From Lutibacter sp. UBA4458 (GTDB lineage Bacteria; Bacteroidota; Bacteroidia; Flavobacteriales; Flavobacteriaceae): 10,055 bases of DNA. Below the pieces are notes generated by a model. That model was not told the DNA's origin and ran no database searches. It saw nothing but the letters and a program-made list of their open reading frames with translations. Shown one piece after another: positions 1-5,943 of the stretch (position 1 is its first letter; the number at the start of each line of letters is the position of its first letter). Made by a program: the position numbers and the translations under genes. The DNA lies in NCBI GenBank assembly GCA_002390165.1, contig DGOU01000162.1, positions 1,760 through 11,814 on the forward strand. Direction: 5' to 3'.

Positions 1-438
1 AATAGTACGTTGTCTGAAATGGTGGTAAACAATAAAGGGTTAAGAGCATATAGACGCTATACTACTAATTTAGGTTTACGTTATGATACACCACCAGAAT
101 TAATCGAGGCCTTTGTAAAAGGGGTTCGTAAAATAATTGAATTGCATGCCGATACAAGAAATGATGTTTATAATGTAGAATTTTCGGGTTTTGGAGATTC
201 CGCTCTCTTAATAATGGTTAATGTTTATTTTACCGTTTTAGATTGGAATAAAGAGCAACATGCTAAACACGAACTGCATCTTCAAATATTAAATTTGGCT
301 AAAGAATTAGGTGTAGATTTTGCCTTTCCTTCCACTACAGTTTTAATTGAAGATTTTCCTGAAAAACAATCTAAAGGGTTAAAATATAATGTAGATAAAA
401 ATAGAATTAATCAAATTATAGATAATATAAATAACTAA
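1..438 (+). CDS. MscS-family mechanosensitive ion channel, C-terminal part (5' end outside window)
   Basis: The reading frame is open from base 1, so the gene begins upstream of the window; the internal TTG at 10 should not be taken as its start. The first residues read NSTLSEMVVNN, which matches the end of the MscS middle beta-domain (typically a PNS...VVNN stretch), followed by an RRY segment. The next roughly 100 residues have the alpha/beta pattern of the MscS C-terminal cytoplasmic domain, including a segment (about residues 60-80) rich in small and hydrophobic residues. The pore-lining helices are not in view. MscS channels sit in the inner membrane and release solutes on hypo-osmotic shock. 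The tail after about residue 120 is lysine- and asparagine-rich and probably flexible. The stop is 6 bases before the next start codon, which suggests co-transcription with the M49 lipoprotein gene. The family call is confident; the subtype cannot be judged from this fragment. Confidence 0.85.
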   Translation, partial: NSTLSEMVVNNKGLRAYRRYTTNLGLRYDTPPELIEAFVKGVRKIIELHADTRNDVYNVEFSGFGDSALLIMVNVYFTVLDWNKEQHAKHELHLQILNLAKELGVDFAFPSTTVLIEDFPEKQSKGLKYNVDKNRINQIIDNINN

Positions 439-444
439 GTTAAA

Positions 445-2094
445 ATGAAAAAAATAATAATATTATTGGTTTTAATAGCTATAATATCTTGTAAAAAAAA
501 TAAGGAAGCAAGGGCTCCAAAAAAACAAGTTACCATAGAACAAACAACATCGGCAATGGATAAAAATTTGAATAAATACGTTTCTTTTAAATTAACTTCT
601 GATTTAAGTAAACTTACGGCAAATGAACGAAAAATGGTTCCGATTTTAATTAAAGCTGCCGATAAAATGAACGATTTATTTTGGCAAGAAGCTTATGGAA
701 ATAAATCGGATTTATTTTCAAAAATTAAAGACGAAGATACTAAAAAATTCGCAAAAATAAATTATGGTCCTTGGGATAGACTTAATGGAAACCAATCCTT
801 TGTTGATGGCATTGGAGATAAACCTAAAGGTGCTAATTATTATCCTGCTGATATCACTAAAGCTGAATTTGAAAAAAGCACAGCCGAAAATAAAACCAGT
901 TTATATACTTTTTTAAGAAGAGATAAAGAAGGTAAATTAATCGCTATTCCTTATCATATTCAATTTGAATCTCAAGTAAAAGAAGTTGCGAAATTATTAA
1001 AAAAAGCTGCTAATTTGGCCGAAGATAAAGGGCTAAAAAACTATTTAAATTTAAGAGCTGAAGCTTTTTTAACCGATAATTATCAACCAAGTGATTTTGC
1101 TTGGATGGATATGAAAAATAACACGTTAGATATTGTAATTGGCCCTATTGAAACTTATGAAGATCAATTGTTTGGTTACAAAGCATCACACGAAGCTTAT
1201 GTATTGATAAAAGACCAAGAATGGAGCAAAAAATTAGCGCATTTTATTAATTTTTTACCAGAATTGCAAAAAGGCTTACCTGTAAATCAAGCGTATAAAC
1301 AAGAAACTCCAGGTACCGATTCTGATTTAAATGCATATGATGTTGTTTATTATGCTGGCGATTGTAATGCAGGTAGTAAAACTATTGCTATTAATTTACC
1401 AAATGATGAGCAAGTTCAGCTAAAAAAAGGAACTAGAAGATTGCAATTGAAAAATGCAATGCAAGCTAAATTTGATAAAATATTAGTGCCAATTTCAGAG
1501 GTTTTAATAACAAAAAGTCAACGTAAATATATAAAATTTGACGCCTTTTTTGCTAATACAATGTTTCACGAAGTTGCGCATGGTTTAGGAATTAAAAACA
1601 CTATTAATAATAAAGGTACAGTTAGAAATGCTTTAAAAGAAAAAGCTTCTGCTTTAGAAGAAGGAAAAGCAGATATTTTAGGTTTGTATATGGTGCAGCA
1701 ATTGCATAAAAAAGGAGAACTAGGTGGAGATATGAAAGATTATATGACCACTTTTATGGCAAGCATTTTCCGTTCTGTTCGTTTTGGAGCTTCAAGTGCA
1801 CATGGCGTTGCAAATATGATTCGTTTTAACTTTTTTAAAGAAAAAGGAGCGTTTACCAAAAATGAAGATGGTACCTATAAAGTAAATTATGATAAAATGG
1901 AAGGAGCAATGAAAGATTTATCGAATTTAATTTTGACTTTACAAGGAAATGGAGATTACAATGGTGTAACAAAATTGGTGGAGGAAAAAGGTAAAATTTC
2001 AATCGATTTACAAAAAGATTTGGATAAATTGAGTAATGCTAATATTCCAGTAGATGTAATTTTTGATCAAGGAACAGAAACTTTAGGCTTATAA
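445..2094 (+). CDS. Lipoprotein zinc peptidase of family M49 (dipeptidyl-peptidase III-like)
   Basis: This is a 549-residue lipoprotein. Residues 1-16 are a basic start, a run of Ile/Leu/Val and a lipobox IISC, so Cys16 should be lipidated and the protein anchored in the envelope. The zinc site is visible: HEVAH at 375-379 (E376 catalytic, H375 and H379 ligands) and EEGKAD at 405-410, where E406 should be the third ligand, matching EECRAE of human DPP III. The conserved M49 block around GDCNAGSKTIAINLPND (305-321) and the SSAHGVAN segment (H453) support the family. Classical DPP III has a six-residue HEXXGH; here the motif is five residues (HEXXH), as described for Caldithrix abyssi DPP III. 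It is shorter than the roughly 700-residue classical enzymes, and I see no Nudix domain. The expected activity is release of dipeptides from oligopeptide N-termini, but substrate and activity are inferred. The ATG at 445 is preceded by an A-rich stretch, and the gene lies 6 bases after the MscS gene. Confidence 0.85.
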   Translation: MKKIIILLVLIAIISCKKNKEARAPKKQVTIEQTTSAMDKNLNKYVSFKLTSDLSKLTANERKMVPILIKAADKMNDLFWQEAYGNKSDLFSKIKDEDTKKFAKINYGPWDRLNGNQSFVDGIGDKPKGANYYPADITKAEFEKSTAENKTSLYTFLRRDKEGKLIAIPYHIQFESQVKEVAKLLKKAANLAEDKGLKNYLNLRAEAFLTDNYQPSDFAWMDMKNNTLDIVIGPIETYEDQLFGYKASHEAYVLIKDQEWSKKLAHFINFLPELQKGLPVNQAYKQETPGTDSDLNAYDVVYYAGDCNAGSKTIAINLPNDEQVQLKKGTRRLQLKNAMQAKFDKILVPISEVLITKSQRKYIKFDAFFANTMFHEVAHGLGIKNTINNKGTVRNALKEKASALEEGKADILGLYMVQQLHKKGELGGDMKDYMTTFMASIFRSVRFGASSAHGVANMIRFNFFKEKGAFTKNEDGTYKVNYDKMEGAMKDLSNLILTLQGNGDYNGVTKLVEEKGKISIDLQKDLDKLSNANIPVDVIFDQGTETLGL

Positions 2095-2122
2095 AAATAT
2101 TTTAAAATCTTAAAAAGAGTTT

Positions 2123-2159
2123 AAAAAAACAGCTTTCATTTTTGAAAGCTGTTTTTTTT
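2123..2159. terminator. Bidirectional rho-independent terminator
   Basis: A perfect 9-bp stem, CAGCTTTCA (2130-2138) with TGAAAGCTG (2143-2151), encloses a TTTT loop. It is flanked by seven A's on the left (2123-2129) and eight T's on the right (2152-2159). The transcript therefore ends in a U-run whichever strand is read. It lies 28 bases after the M49 stop codon and 24 bases beyond the stop of the convergent minus-strand gene, so it probably ends both transcripts. Confidence 0.9.
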
Positions 2160-2183
2160 ATTCAAATTAAAAAATTCAAGTAG

Positions 2184-3482
2184 TTAATTTAATTTTTTTA
2201 GCTGTTTTTTAATCTTTTTTATGGCAAACTCTATAGATTTTTCAGGTTCAATTACATTGTAAGCACCCCAAAAATCAGGATCGCTAAAACCAGAAGCTTT
2301 ATCCATCATAATAATAGAAGGTCTTAACCGTTCTCTAGGTCTTATATATTTATTAGTTGTATTTTTATGCCAATCTGTTATGGCTAATTCACTTGTTGTT
2401 CTGTAAATGGTATTAAATATTTTTTTATCCCAATTAATTTTAAATCCTAATTGAATTCTACTATACCCAAAGTACCATTTTCCATTTTTTTCTCTATAAT
2501 TTATTTGATAAGAGGTTTCTATTGGATACACTTTGGCATTTCTTGGTTTTTTAACAATAAATAGTTTACTTGCTTTTTGTCTGTTTTCTAAATTTAAATG
2601 AAATTTTGCGGAAATTAAAGCTAAAGATTGTGCATCAATGTATAATTTGCCATAATACAAAGGATTTTGAATACGTGGTTTTTGTTTGAAATTAACTACA
2701 AAAACAGGTTTGTTGTCAATTTTTGTAGAAGTGCCATAAGTAAAATTATAAATTGCAAACATGTCTTCTGTAAAAAAAGAATACTGATTTTTTATAATAT
2801 CAATGTATAAATTACTAAAAGGACCACCTCTTAATTTAAAGGCAATAGTATCTAATTTAGTATAATCGGTGCTTTTTCGGGCTTTATAAAGCTTTATAAT
2901 ATCATTTCTTGAATTAGTATAAGATTGTTTATTAATTTCAACTACAGCCTCTGAAATAGATATAAACGTTCTTCTTTTTTTTATGGTTTCTCTGTAAAAT
3001 GCAGTCATATCACTTAAAAAGTTCAGATAATTCTCCCCCTTTTTTTTCATTACTTTAGCTACCAAAGTTTGGGCATCTTTAACATTAAGATTTACTTCTG
3101 GAAGTTCTTCTACGTAGGTTTCTAACCGAATAATGGCATTGTTTTTTTGAAGATATTCTAACTTAATAATTTCACTTGTATATCCTAAAAAAGACACTAT
3201 TATTTTACTGTTTTTATATTTTTTTGGAACTTTTAAAAAGAATTTACCTTGGGTATTTGAAACAGTACTTATGTTTGTATTTAGAATAGTAATAGTAGCA
3301 AATACTAATGGCTTTTTGGTGGTGCTATTTATAACCTTACCCTTATATTTTATAAATTTTAAGGTATCTAATGCGACCTTGTTTTCAGAATGGTGAAAAG
3401 CAAAAACACTTAGGGAAAGTAGAGCAAACAAACTTAATAGCGTAATCTTTTTTATAGCGAAGGATTGTTTAAAAAGTAGCAT
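2184..3482 (-). CDS. Exported protein with CarboxypepD_reg-like domain
   Basis: I chose the ATG at 3482 (432 aa); a TTG two codons upstream is possible but less likely. Residues 1-29 form a signal peptide (basic start, then a Leu/Ser/Phe-rich core ending near VFAF). Residues of about 45-122 match the carboxypeptidase-regulatory-like beta-sandwich of Bacteroidota surface proteins, with KGKVINSTTKKPLVFATI, NTQGKFFLKVP and VSFLGYTSEII as landmarks. The remaining 300 residues begin with an AFYRETIKKRR-type segment seen after this domain in many Bacteroidota envelope proteins, then continue as beta-rich sequence. There is no TonB-dependent receptor barrel or plug and no peptidase motif, so this is not SusC and not an enzyme I can recognise. 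It probably acts in the periplasm or at the outer membrane; its partner or substrate is unknown. A terminator upstream at 3543-3571 makes it a separate transcription unit from the two exported-protein genes before it. Confidence 0.7.
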   Translation of the reverse strand: MLLFKQSFAIKKITLLSLFALLSLSVFAFHHSENKVALDTLKFIKYKGKVINSTTKKPLVFATITILNTNISTVSNTQGKFFLKVPKKYKNSKIIVSFLGYTSEIIKLEYLQKNNAIIRLETYVEELPEVNLNVKDAQTLVAKVMKKKGENYLNFLSDMTAFYRETIKKRRTFISISEAVVEINKQSYTNSRNDIIKLYKARKSTDYTKLDTIAFKLRGGPFSNLYIDIIKNQYSFFTEDMFAIYNFTYGTSTKIDNKPVFVVNFKQKPRIQNPLYYGKLYIDAQSLALISAKFHLNLENRQKASKLFIVKKPRNAKVYPIETSYQINYREKNGKWYFGYSRIQLGFKINWDKKIFNTIYRTTSELAITDWHKNTTNKYIRPRERLRPSIIMMDKASGFSDPDFWGAYNVIEPEKSIEFAIKKIKKQLKKLN

Positions 3483-3542
3483 AACCAAAAGTTTAAATTA
3501 AAGAATTATAATTAGTTATACAAGTTAGTTAATTATTGTCAT

Positions 3543-3571
3543 AAAAAAAAGAACCCTATTCGAGTTCTTTT
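3543..3571 (-). terminator. Rho-independent terminator after the two-repeat secreted protein gene
   Basis: Read on the minus strand, AAAAGAAC and GTTCTTTT (plus-strand arms 3547-3554 and 3564-3571) form an 8-bp stem with a 9-nt loop, extended by more T's to 3543. It starts 20 bases beyond the stop codon of the gene ending at 3592. It separates that gene from the next minus-strand gene, which must have its own promoter in the short space 3483-3542. Confidence 0.8.
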
Positions 3572-3591
3572 CTAATAAGAAAAAAGATGGA

Positions 3592-4365
3592 TTATTTATG
3601 TCCGCTTAATTCAGGATTAAATTTCCAAATTTCGTCCCAGCTATTTACAAAAGTTTGGCTGAATCCTTTAATGAATGGATCCCAAGAATTTTTGCCGTGA
3701 ATTTTTACAAAAGTTTCTTTAAATTTTCCGTCTTCATCCATTTCCTCCCAGTTTTTTAAAAAAGATACTGTTGCGATGTGTCGACCAATTTTGGAGCCTT
3801 GTCTACCTTCGTTATAATAAACTCCCCATGGGTTTTCACCATCCATAGCTTTTATAGTTTCGCTTACTTGTTTTAGTAATCGATTAATATTATATCCTTG
3901 TCCATCTGCTACTTCTAAATATCTAATGTATAATATTGGATGAGATACTTTGTTTGGGTCTAACGCCCCTTCATTGGAAAGTTTATCATCTTTTCTCCAA
4001 TATTCAACGGTGTTTAAACTTTTTACATTTGGCATAACCTGGTCACGCCAATCTTCGTCATGTCCTCCTGTTGAAGGTCTTTTGTCAAAATCAGAAAACC
4101 TAACCGGGCCCATTTCCCAAACAATTTTATTTGCATTGGGCCCAGAAACAATGTTGTAAACATAAGCTTTATAAGGACCCGCTTTATGATAAGTTTGGTT
4201 ATGTTTTTTCATAGCCTCACCCAATGCTTTAAGTTTGGTGTTATCTGGTGTAATAGTAATGCTTTCCCACATAGTGTAGGATTTTTTTTCTTGTGCTTTA
4301 ACGGTTGTTAAAGAACCTAATGCAATAGTAATTACCATTGCAAAAGCAATTGATTTTTTAATCAT
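3592..4365 (-). CDS. Secreted protein of unknown function, two similar halves (possible dimeric alpha/beta-barrel fold)
   Basis: This protein has 257 residues, with a clear signal peptide cleaved after VKA (residue 24, leaving QEKK). I do not recognise a named family. The mature part appears to contain two similar units, about 28-122 and 143-250. Each has a first strand (YTMWESITI; HPILYIRYLEV), an amphipathic helix (KLKALGEAMKKHNQ; INRLLKQVSETIKA), a strand with aromatic residues (YKAYVYNIVSG; WGVYYNEGRQG), a short strand (IVWEMGPV; HIATVSFLKNW) and a Trp/Asp-rich end. This order resembles the ferredoxin-like dimeric alpha/beta-barrel units of ABM or NIPSNAP-like proteins, joined as an intramolecular pair. 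That fold is inferred from the pattern only. There is no lipobox and no metal motif that I can defend. The gene follows the tandem SnoaL-like gene by 108 bases with a strong stem-loop between them, so the two may share a transcript. The ATG at 4365 gives the signal peptide directly. Confidence 0.55.
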   Translation of the reverse strand: MIKKSIAFAMVITIALGSLTTVKAQEKKSYTMWESITITPDNTKLKALGEAMKKHNQTYHKAGPYKAYVYNIVSGPNANKIVWEMGPVRFSDFDKRPSTGGHDEDWRDQVMPNVKSLNTVEYWRKDDKLSNEGALDPNKVSHPILYIRYLEVADGQGYNINRLLKQVSETIKAMDGENPWGVYYNEGRQGSKIGRHIATVSFLKNWEEMDEDGKFKETFVKIHGKNSWDPFIKGFSQTFVNSWDEIWKFNPELSGHK

Positions 4366-4389
4366 AATAAAAGTATTTAGTTAGTAATT

Positions 4390-4421
4390 AGACAAGGAAT
4401 GTTTTACAACATTCCTTGTCT
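4390..4421. repeat. Perfect 14-bp inverted repeat (stem-loop) between two secreted-protein genes
   Basis: AGACAAGGAATGTT (4390-4403) and AACATTCCTTGTCT (4408-4421) are exact reverse complements around a 4-base loop, TTAC. It lies 52 bases after the stop of the upstream minus-strand gene and 24 bases before the start of the next. There is no T-run on either side, so it is not a standard terminator. It could protect the upstream message's 3' end, act as a weak terminator or processing site that sets the ratio of the two genes, or be a DNA-binding site. Confidence 0.75.
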
Positions 4422-4473
4422 GGGAAAATATATTTAGGAGTTATTTTGTAATTAAATTTAAAGTTATAAAGGT

Positions 4474-5418
4474 TTAGTCCTTTAATAAGTTATCACTATA
4501 ATAAGCCATTTCATCCACAATTTTTCCGTCGTCATTAAAAGTGTGAATAAACATTACCGGAACTACAATTTCTTTTTCTTCTTTATCTAATTTTTTGGTT
4601 AAACGAACATTCCACCATGATTGAACTATTTTTGCATTTCCTAATGCATAGTTTAAGTAATCTGGATAACCTCTAACATCAATACTGTTAACCTTAAATT
4701 TTTCTTTAAATTTTTTATCATTTGCTTTGGATTCTTCTAGGGTTTGTGATGTGCCATTGGGCATATTTATATTTCTAAATCTTGCTTTTTCATCAAAAAA
4801 ACCATAAGCAGTTTCATCGTCATTATTTTCAAATGCATGAATCATTCTTCTTACTTTATTTATATATTCATGGTGATTATAAATAGTTCCGTTTTTTCTT
4901 TCTACAAAACTTTTTCCAATTTCATCTCCAAAACGTCCGTTAAAATAATTAATTAATGTAACAATTTTATTGTCTTTATTAACTACATATAACCTGTGAA
5001 ATGGAACATCTATTTTAACGCCAGTTTTTTTATGAACCCCTTTAATATGTGACCAAGTTTGAACCCATATGACATCATCATTTACTCCGTCTTTATATTG
5101 CAACGCATCAGGATAAGCACCTTTAGAGCGTGTGATACTAAAATAATCTAGGTTGTCATGCCAATTTTTAACTCCCTTTAAATAATCTTCTTTTGAAGTT
5201 CCCTTAGCGTCTTTATTTGCAGATAAACCACTAAAAGATTTAAAATCTTTATATAAATAACTTCCAACTTTTTCTGCATCACCTTGCACAAAGGCTTGCT
5301 CCATAGCTTCTACCGTTTTAATAGCAGGATGTTCTGAATAAATAGTTCCGTTTTTTTTCTCTTGTGAATAAGCAATGACAGTAAAAACCATCATAGCAAT
5401 GAATACGATTTTTTTCAT
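4474..5418 (-). CDS. Secreted protein with two tandem SnoaL/NTF2-like domains
   Basis: This protein has 314 residues with a signal peptide (residues 1-18, cleavage near AYS before QEKK). The mature protein is two related NTF2/SnoaL-like cone domains, about 21-161 and 174-309. Each begins with the same lead-in (KKNGTIY at 21, RKNGTIY at 174), followed by a helix of the type EAMEQAFVQGD or RRMIHAFENND. The equivalents line up further on: YPDALQY with YPDYLNY, VIWVQTWSHI with IVQSWWNVRL, VPFHRLYVVNKDNKIV with VPVMFIHTFNDDGKIV. This is an internal duplication. SnoaL-like domains include polyketide cyclases and many small-molecule binding or unknown proteins. I see no convincing catalytic set, so a binding role is as likely as an enzyme. 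It acts outside the cytoplasm. The ATG at 5418 follows an A-rich stretch; a TATATTTG -7 match is at 5566-5573 and a 22-base dyad lies at 5449-5470. The second unknown secreted gene follows downstream. Confidence 0.7.
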   Translation of the reverse strand: MKKIVFIAMMVFTVIAYSQEKKNGTIYSEHPAIKTVEAMEQAFVQGDAEKVGSYLYKDFKSFSGLSANKDAKGTSKEDYLKGVKNWHDNLDYFSITRSKGAYPDALQYKDGVNDDVIWVQTWSHIKGVHKKTGVKIDVPFHRLYVVNKDNKIVTLINYFNGRFGDEIGKSFVERKNGTIYNHHEYINKVRRMIHAFENNDDETAYGFFDEKARFRNINMPNGTSQTLEESKANDKKFKEKFKVNSIDVRGYPDYLNYALGNAKIVQSWWNVRLTKKLDKEEKEIVVPVMFIHTFNDDGKIVDEMAYYSDNLLKD

Positions 5419-5448
5419 TAGTAAAATTTTGAGTTAGTATTGCATTTG

Positions 5449-5470
5449 TTATACAAAATAAATTGTATAA
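5449..5470. promoter_or_regulatory. Dyad upstream of the SnoaL-like gene (operator-like)
   Basis: TTATACAA (5449-5456) and TTGTATAA (5463-5470) are exact 8-base inverted repeats with a 6-base A/T spacer, about 31 bases before the start codon. The size and symmetry suit a dimeric regulator, but no regulator gene is adjacent and the sequence is AT-only apart from one C and one G, so chance is possible. Confidence 0.4.
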
Positions 5471-5565
5471 GGTTAAATAGAATTTAAAAAAATGGAGTTG
5501 TGTGGGTATAGTAAATAAAAAGTAGAAAACTTTTATTTAAGATGATAGTTCATTTAGTATTATCT

Positions 5566-5573
5566 CAAATATA
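5566..5573 (-). promoter_or_regulatory. Possible -7 promoter element for the SnoaL-like gene
   Basis: On the minus strand this reads TATATTTG, an exact match to the Bacteroidota -7 consensus TAnnTTTG. I see no clear -33 TTG. It would give a leader of about 140 bases for the gene starting at 5418, which would include the dyad at 5449-5470. In AT-rich DNA a match this short could be chance. Confidence 0.4.
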
Positions 5574-5629
5574 GTGATTTTTTTTTAAATTCTAATATAT
5601 AGATGTTTAACAGAAAATAATTAATTTTT

Positions 5630-5822
5630 TAGAGGTCAGTAGATTAGTACATAGAAAAATCAATATTTAAAATATTGAATATTAGCTAAATAAATTTTAA
5701 TTCCTTGTCAATACGAACTCAGTTGAGAACAGAAGGACGTTCGAAAAAGGTCTCGACTGCGCTCGACCTGACAGTTAGCTTAAAAATAAGGAGTAAAATA
5801 TGAAGCTATCTACTGACCTCTA
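5630..5822. mobile_element. MITE-like element (193 bp) with terminal inverted repeats and flanking direct repeats
   Basis: The ends are exact 15-base inverted repeats: TAGAGGTCAGTAGAT at 5630-5644 and its reverse complement at 5808-5822. Directly outside each end is the same 8-base word TAATTTTT (5622-5629 and 5823-5830), as expected for a target-site duplication. The inside is non-coding. It contains a palindrome centred near 5669 and a GC-richer imperfect hairpin at 5706-5773. No transposase is encoded, so any movement would depend on an enzyme elsewhere in the genome. The T-rich flanks weaken the direct-repeat evidence somewhat, but the repeats abut the inverted repeats exactly. I do not recognise the terminal sequence as a named IS family. 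Confidence 0.6.
5706..5773. repeat. REP-like GC-rich imperfect hairpin inside the MITE-like element
   Basis: TGTCA (5706-5710) and TGACA (5769-5773) bound two arms related as imperfect inverted repeats. The left arm contains CAGTTGAGA and the right arm contains TCTCGACTGCGCTCGACC. The centre includes GAAC...GTTC (5727-5730 and 5739-5742), which can form an inner stem. The TCGACTGCGCTCGA core strongly resembles an intergenic repeat I know to be scattered through Flavobacteriia genomes. Its GC content stands out from the surrounding AT-rich DNA, and the left arm looks decayed relative to the right. Confidence 0.65.
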
Positions 5823-5843
5823 TAATTTTTAATTTTTGGAAAT

Positions 5844-5874
5844 AAAAAAGGAACTACAATGAAGTAATTCCTTT
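5844..5874 (-). terminator. lysS rho-independent terminator
   Basis: On the minus strand, AAAGGAATTAC and GTAGTTCCTTT form an 11-bp stem with one A-C mismatch (plus-strand arms 5864-5874 and 5847-5857) and a 6-base loop. The stem runs straight into a six-base T-run ending at 5844. It begins 69 bases beyond the lysS stop codon. Confidence 0.8.
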
Positions 5875-5943
5875 ATATATTTGGATCAGATGCTAAATTT
5901 TACTTTCACTCCACTAAGCAACCGAATTAGAATGGCATTATTT

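Larger units (their letters stand above)
5419..5943. other. Gene-free region between lysS and the SnoaL-like gene
   Basis: These 525 bases hold no credible gene. From left to right I see the upstream region of the SnoaL-like gene (dyad 5449-5470, possible -7 element 5566-5573), the MITE-like element with its direct repeats (5622-5830) and the lysS terminator (5844-5874). The stretch 5875-5943, running up to the lysS stop codon, shows nothing I recognise. Confidence 0.8.

Noticed and set aside
3950-4159. Plus-strand open frame of 69 codons
   Set aside because: It lies wholly inside the minus-strand secreted-protein gene, which has a signal peptide and coherent domain pattern; the plus-strand product has no recognisable features.
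5800-5832. Ten-codon open frame after an AAGGAG-like sequence
   Set aside because: It is too short, runs across the terminal inverted repeat into the flanking direct repeat, and ribosome-binding sites of this type are not typical in Flavobacteriaceae.
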